DNA from: Oscillospiraceae bacterium
GTDB taxonomy: Bacteria > Bacillota > Clostridia > Oscillospirales > Ruminococcaceae
Direction of reading: 5' to 3'
Assembly: GCA_019420135.1 (NCBI GenBank)
Contig: JAHZHS010000089.1
Span: forward strand, 1 to 5,548
DNA: 5,548 nt
Shown: in pieces, positions 5,323 to 5,548 of the stretch
How positions within the stretch are numbered: position 1 is the stretch's first letter
Layout of the letters: the number at the start of each line of letters is the position of its first letter
Notes under the pieces: generated by a model
Database searches by the model: none
What the model was told of the DNA's origin: nothing
What the model saw: the letters and a program-made list of their open reading frames with translations, nothing else
Translations under genes and position numbers: made by a program

Positions 5323-5548
5323 ATGGCAGAAAAACGTTCCCGGAAGCCGAATCCGCCCCAGGCTGCGCCCTTGTTTGCGGACGAAAAGAAACGCACCGTG
5401 TATGATCAGGATCAGGACACGGAATATGTCCAGTTCCGCCGCAAAAAGAAAAAAAGCAGCGGAAGCGATCTCCTGTATACCATCGCCATTGTGGTTTTCG
5501 CCGTCATTTTCCTGGTCAGCGGCGGGATGCTGGTCAAGCGGCTGTGGG
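5323..5548 (+). CDS. N-terminus of a single-pass membrane protein, possibly a class B sortase (3' end outside the window)
   Basis: 75 complete codons are visible before the window ends. The N-terminal tail (1-49) is hydrophilic and disordered-looking. It has a Pro/Ala stretch, an acidic TVYDQDQDTEYVQF segment at 25-38 and a strongly basic RRKKKK at 39-44. One hydrophobic helix follows at about 50-70 (LLYTIAIVVFAVIFLVSGGML), then KRLW. The basic cluster before the helix predicts the tail inside the cell and the rest of the protein outside. No signal-peptidase site is evident, so it would stay anchored. From memory, class B sortases of Clostridia often begin with such a charged tail and single anchor, which would make this a cell-surface transpeptidase. 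No catalytic Cys or Arg lies in the visible part, so that is a guess. Other N-terminally anchored extracytoplasmic proteins fit equally. A perfect AGGAGG supports the start. Confidence 0.8.
   Translation, partial: MAEKRSRKPNPPQAAPLFADEKKRTVYDQDQDTEYVQFRRKKKKSSGSDLLYTIAIVVFAVIFLVSGGMLVKRLW

Overview
The window looks like chromosomal DNA from a GC-rich member of the Firmicutes (Clostridia), probably of the Oscillospiraceae/Ruminococcaceae gut type related to Faecalibacterium, Subdoligranulum or Gemmiger. This rests on the Gram-positive primosome pair (a DnaD-like protein plus a DnaC/DnaI-type loader), strong AGGAGG-like ribosome binding sites, good sigma-A promoters and GC-biased codons. The genus is inference. 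I see no phage, IS, CRISPR, tRNA or rRNA sequence.

Layout. (1) Bases 1-2133, plus strand: a P-type cation ATPase cut off at its 5' end by the window edge, so the first membrane segments are missing. (2) 2134-2284: the gap between convergent genes, with a strong intrinsic terminator whose T-run faces the minus-strand operon. (3) 2285-4159, minus strand: a two-gene operon with DnaD-like primosome protein first and DnaC/DnaI-like helicase loader second, separated by 3 nt. It is driven by a near-consensus extended -10 promoter at 4199-4227. (4) 4160-4411: a compact divergent control region, more AT-rich than its surroundings. It holds one promoter per direction, a 15-bp palindrome on the minus-strand -10 box, a hairpin between the promoters and a pair of related direct repeats. 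(5) 4412-5050, plus strand: a phosphoribosyltransferase-fold protein resembling orotate phosphoribosyltransferase. It lacks the acidic pair of the PRPP motif and the basic loop of true OPRTases. (6) 5051-5322: a terminator, then a leader with a candidate promoter. (7) 5323 to the window end, plus strand: the start of a single-pass membrane protein with a basic cytoplasmic tail, possibly a class B sortase.

How the genes fit together. The DnaD-like and DnaC-like proteins should act together in loading the replicative helicase. The ATPase, the PRTase-like protein and the membrane protein each appear to be separate transcription units. Nothing here is clearly a new multi-gene system. The two points most worth following up are the PRTase-like protein with its degenerate active site, and the P-type ATPase whose transmembrane ion site departs from the calcium-pump pattern.
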